A stretch of 7,808 nt of DNA, from positions 1 through 7,808 of the forward strand of contig DQGR01000083.1 in NCBI GenBank assembly GCA_003524845.1, read 5' to 3'. Origin of the DNA: Patescibacteria group bacterium (GTDB lineage: Bacteria > Patescibacteriota > Microgenomatia > UBA10105). The notes beneath the pieces are model-generated. The model was not told where the DNA came from and ran no database searches. It saw only the letters and a list, made by a program, of their open reading frames with translations. This document shows positions 5,575 through 7,808 of this stretch, piece after piece; position 1 is the first letter of the stretch; every line of letters starts with the position of its first letter. Made by a program: the position numbers and the translations under genes.

Positions 5575-5603
5575 ATTTTAGCAGACCGGGAAGGGAAAAA
5601 CAA
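5575..5603 (-). promoter_or_regulatory. Predicted rplS promoter giving a near-leaderless mRNA
   Basis: On the minus strand TTGTTT (5598-5603) and TAAAAT (5575-5580) are 17 bp apart. Only nine bases separate the -10 from the ATG, so transcription should start within a few bases of the start codon. That agrees with the absence of a Shine-Dalgarno before rplS. Read-through from purB remains possible, since no terminator lies between the genes. Confidence 0.5.
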
Positions 5604-5615
5604 TTGTGCCTGAGA

Positions 5616-7013
5616 CTAGAGTTTCTTGAGCTGCCGGGCAAGTTTCAGGGCGCGCTTTGGCGCGTCTCCGATGTGGTGAGTAATGTCCAGTAGTGCCATA
5701 ATTTCCCGAACTTGCAAATACGTGCGTACCTGGGTGTCGTTTTTAAGTAATTCTGGTAGCGGATTAACCTTTCCTTGCTGTACTGCATTCCAAGCTTGAA
5801 GTGATAAGTGTCGCAACTGTTCATGCAGGATTTGTCGATTACCGCCCTTTTTTACTGCCGCAATCAGGATTGACTCAGTCGCGCTAAACGGAGCAAATTG
5901 GGCGAGATTTAAGCTAATTCGTTCTTTGTAAACTACCAGTCCGGAGAGGATTTTGCCCGCAGTAATCAAAATTTCATCAACTGCCAGAAATGCCTGGGAA
6001 ATAATCAGGCGCTTGTTGGCAGAATCATCGAGTGTCCGCTCCATGAACGAAAGTGTGGCATTTTCCAGCGCAACCGGAGGCAGCTGGTTTACAAATCTTG
6101 ACAGTGAACAGATTTTTTCCGAGTTAATGGGGTTTTTCTTAAACGGCATGGCTGAGGAACCAACTTGAGTACTGCCAAACGGCTCAGACCATTCGCCATA
6201 CAGGGGAGATTGCAATATACGCACATCAGATGCAAATTTGGCTATAGTTGAAGCGATACTATTAAGTGCAGCCAAAACCAGATAATCAAATTTTCGGGTA
6301 TAGACCTGGTTGGCAATCAGCACTACTGATAATCCAAGTTTTTTCATAACTCGCTCGTCCAAACTTTCTGCAGTCATTTTCGTGCCTTGCAGCAGTACGC
6401 TAAAACTTGCCCGGGTGCCAACCGCGCCCTTCATACCTTTGGCAGCGATTGTTTTTGTGACAAATTGTAAAAATTCCCAGTCAATCAGCAAATCCTGCGC
6501 ATAAAAACTCAGGCGGTAGCCAACGGTGGTTGGTTCAGCGGGCTGCAAATGCGTGTAGCCCATACAAACAAGCGCAGCATAGGCTTGTATTTGTTTGGCA
6601 AATGTGGCAAGCAGATTGCGGACTTGAGTAATAATTAATGCGAGCGCTTCCTGAATACAAAGCATTTCGGCATTATCAACAATATCCATGCTGGTTGCTC
6701 CGAGATGGATTTTTGCGCCGCCCACTTTTGCAATTTCGCTAAATTCCCGGATTGCGGCAACCACGTCATGCCGCGTAGTTTTCTCAAGCTCAAGAATCCG
6801 TTCAATATTTAGTTTGTCCTGATTTTTTTTAAGATCAGCAAGCTCTGACTTTGAAATAATCCCGGCCTGCTCTTCTACCTCAGCCAACGTCACCCAGATT
6901 TTACGCCACAGTTCGTGTTTATGCTTGATGCTGAAAATCCGGCGCATTTCTGGAGAACCGTAGCGCCAGCTCAGCGGCGACAGGTAGGTTTCAAAACCAA
7001 ACGATTGCGGCAT
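5616..7013 (-). CDS. purB: Adenylosuccinate lyase
   Basis: Cytosolic enzyme of the fumarase/aspartase superfamily, 465 residues. It splits adenylosuccinate to AMP and fumarate and, where the full pathway exists, SAICAR to AICAR. Visible landmarks: SPLSWRYGSPEM at 12-23, KTTRHDV at 78-84, HLGATSMDIVDN at 103-114, GYTHLQPAEPTT at 152-163 with H155 as a likely catalytic acid, and the lyase signature GSSAMPFKKNP at 285-295 with the catalytic Ser loop. MERTLDDSANKR follows further on. From memory the protein aligns better with animal ADSL (SPL-x-RY, IHLGATS, ERTLDDSANRR, GLVVYPKVI) than with the short Bacillus-type enzyme. ATG at 7011-7013 begins three bases after the purA stop with no clear ribosome site, so it is probably translated by coupling to purA. 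With PurA it completes IMP to AMP; whether de novo purine synthesis exists cannot be told. Confidence 0.96.
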   Translation of the reverse strand: MPQSFGFETYLSPLSWRYGSPEMRRIFSIKHKHELWRKIWVTLAEVEEQAGIISKSELADLKKNQDKLNIERILELEKTTRHDVVAAIREFSEIAKVGGAKIHLGATSMDIVDNAEMLCIQEALALIITQVRNLLATFAKQIQAYAALVCMGYTHLQPAEPTTVGYRLSFYAQDLLIDWEFLQFVTKTIAAKGMKGAVGTRASFSVLLQGTKMTAESLDERVMKKLGLSVVLIANQVYTRKFDYLVLAALNSIASTIAKFASDVRILQSPLYGEWSEPFGSTQVGSSAMPFKKNPINSEKICSLSRFVNQLPPVALENATLSFMERTLDDSANKRLIISQAFLAVDEILITAGKILSGLVVYKERISLNLAQFAPFSATESILIAAVKKGGNRQILHEQLRHLSLQAWNAVQQGKVNPLPELLKNDTQVRTYLQVREIMALLDITHHIGDAPKRALKLARQLKKL

Positions 7014-7016
7014 AGT

Positions 7017-7808
7017 TTAATGAGTGATGGTCTGGCTGCGTTCCGGGCCAACTGAAATCATTTTCACGGGTAAGCTGACGGTTTTTTCAATAAAAGCCAC
7101 GTAATTTTGTGCAGCCGGTGGCAGTTTGTTCAATGAACGAATATCTGTAAGCGATGTTTGCCAACCAGGCAAGGTTTTGTATAGTGGTTTGACTTTTTGT
7201 AACCAGTGCGCATCTCCATTCCAGTAATGGACTGGTTTTCCGCGATAGGTGAAGCCCACGCAGATTTTAATTTCGGCAAATGTGTCAAGCACATCCAGTT
7301 TGGTGATAGCAATGTCTGTTGCTCCCGTGACCTGCGCCATAAAGCGAATCAGTTCCAGGTCAAGCCAGCCGCACCGGCGCGGTCTGCCGGTGGTGGTCCC
7401 GAATTCATGGCCGGCTTCACGCAGTTTATCGCCGGTTGTATTTATTAATTCCGTGGGAAACGGACCGCTGCCCACCCGGGTCGTGTAGGCTTTGACTATT
7501 GCGGTCACCCGTGAAATTTTTTGCGCCGGAATGCCGGCCCCGGCGGTCACTGTAGCCGGAACGCAAGCTGATGCGGTCACGAATGGATAGGTACCCCAAT
7601 CAGTATCGAGAAAAAAGCCATGCGCGCCTTCGCATAAAATATAGTTACCCGAAGTCAACGCCTCAGAAATCACCGGATACGTTTCTTTTACAAACTTACG
7701 TACTTGTGCAAACTCCTGGAGTTTAGTTTTAAGAATTTCCGCGCGCTGCAATGGTTGTTCACCAAAGGCGCGCAGTATCGGGTTTTTTATTTTCAGCGCG
7801 ATTTCAAG
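7017..7808 (-). CDS. purA: Adenylosuccinate synthetase, 3' part (runs off the right edge)
   Basis: Catalyses GTP-dependent condensation of IMP and aspartate to adenylosuccinate, the step before PurB. The frame is open to the edge, so 263 C-terminal residues of a protein usually about 430 long are visible. The N-terminal GDEGKGK nucleotide loop is outside the window. Recognisable segments are CEGAHGFFLDTDWGTYPFVT (usually EGAQGTLLDIDHGTYPFVT), VKAYTTRVGSGPFPTEL, EFGTTTGRPRRCGWLD, ITKLDVLD and the closing ISVGPERSQTI. The segment after PFVTAS reads ACVPATVTAGAGIP, which departs from the common SNTTAGG form. A TTG at 7749-7751 is an internal codon and not the start, because the family sequence continues upstream. 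Its stop is three bases from the purB ATG, so the two form an operon. Confidence 0.95.
   Translation of the reverse strand, partial: LEIALKIKNPILRAFGEQPLQRAEILKTKLQEFAQVRKFVKETYPVISEALTSGNYILCEGAHGFFLDTDWGTYPFVTASACVPATVTAGAGIPAQKISRVTAIVKAYTTRVGSGPFPTELINTTGDKLREAGHEFGTTTGRPRRCGWLDLELIRFMAQVTGATDIAITKLDVLDTFAEIKICVGFTYRGKPVHYWNGDAHWLQKVKPLYKTLPGWQTSLTDIRSLNKLPPAAQNYVAFIEKTVSLPVKMISVGPERSQTITH

Noticed and set aside
5122..5613. 163-aa open frame on the + strand
   Set aside because: It lies entirely antisense to rplS, whose protein is an unmistakable L19; its own translation resembles no family and it has no ribosome site.
5581..5615. Palindrome ACAATTGT followed by a T-run as a purB terminator
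   Set aside because: The palindrome has no loop and only A/T-rich pairing, so it would not form a stable hairpin; the T-run is better read as part of the rplS -35 region.
7017..7751. A complete short PurA starting at TTG 7749-7751
   Set aside because: The frame continues open to the window edge and the PurA family has essential N-terminal parts before this point, so the gene is partial rather than short.
1..7808. CRISPR array, rRNA or insertion-sequence transposase
   Set aside because: No regularly spaced repeats, no rRNA-like stretches, and no DDE or HUH transposase among the reading frames.

Overview
The window reads as a piece of a small-genome bacterial chromosome, most likely a Patescibacteria/CPR member (perhaps Microgenomates). 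This placement is inference. It rests on the style of the small GIY-YIG nuclease (C-terminal FLKSGKGREWLK), a G+C-rich 15-bp palindrome beside it, an L19 with an extra C-terminal tail, and a secreted dockerin protein with a Ser/Pro linker. Stops TAA, TAG and TGA are all used, so the standard bacterial code applies and UGA is not recoded to Gly.

Layout. Positions 1-2027 (+ strand, visibly A+T-rich) are the right end of an integrated element: a possible gene tail at the edge, a 64-aa unknown ORF, and a 570-aa large serine recombinase whose last codons run antisense into the 3' end of a tRNA. Position 2002-2073 (- strand) is a complete tRNA-Lys(UUU). Positions 2074-2377 hold a second, very small insertion on the 5' side of the same tRNA. 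It carries only an 85-aa GIY-YIG nuclease gene, a G+C-rich hairpin and an exact 22-bp copy of the tRNA 5' end. From 2378 to the right edge lies host-like chromosome, all on the - strand: the probable original tRNA promoter, yraN (UPF0102), a 737-aa exported dockerin/beta-propeller/OB-fold protein, rplS (L19), purB, and the 3' part of purA, which runs off the edge.

How the genes fit together. PurA and PurB are adjacent and probably co-transcribed, and together convert IMP to AMP. rplS follows with a good promoter of its own, placed so close to the ATG that the mRNA would be nearly leaderless. The exported protein also has its own promoter, and yraN follows it closely. The tRNA-Lys gene has served as landing site at both ends. 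The recombinase element sits against its 3' end. The 304-bp GIY-YIG unit separates it from its promoter while rebuilding the 5' end, so the tRNA stays intact and probably depends on read-through of the nuclease gene. The GIY-YIG/tRNA-mimic unit is the most noteworthy structure in the window.
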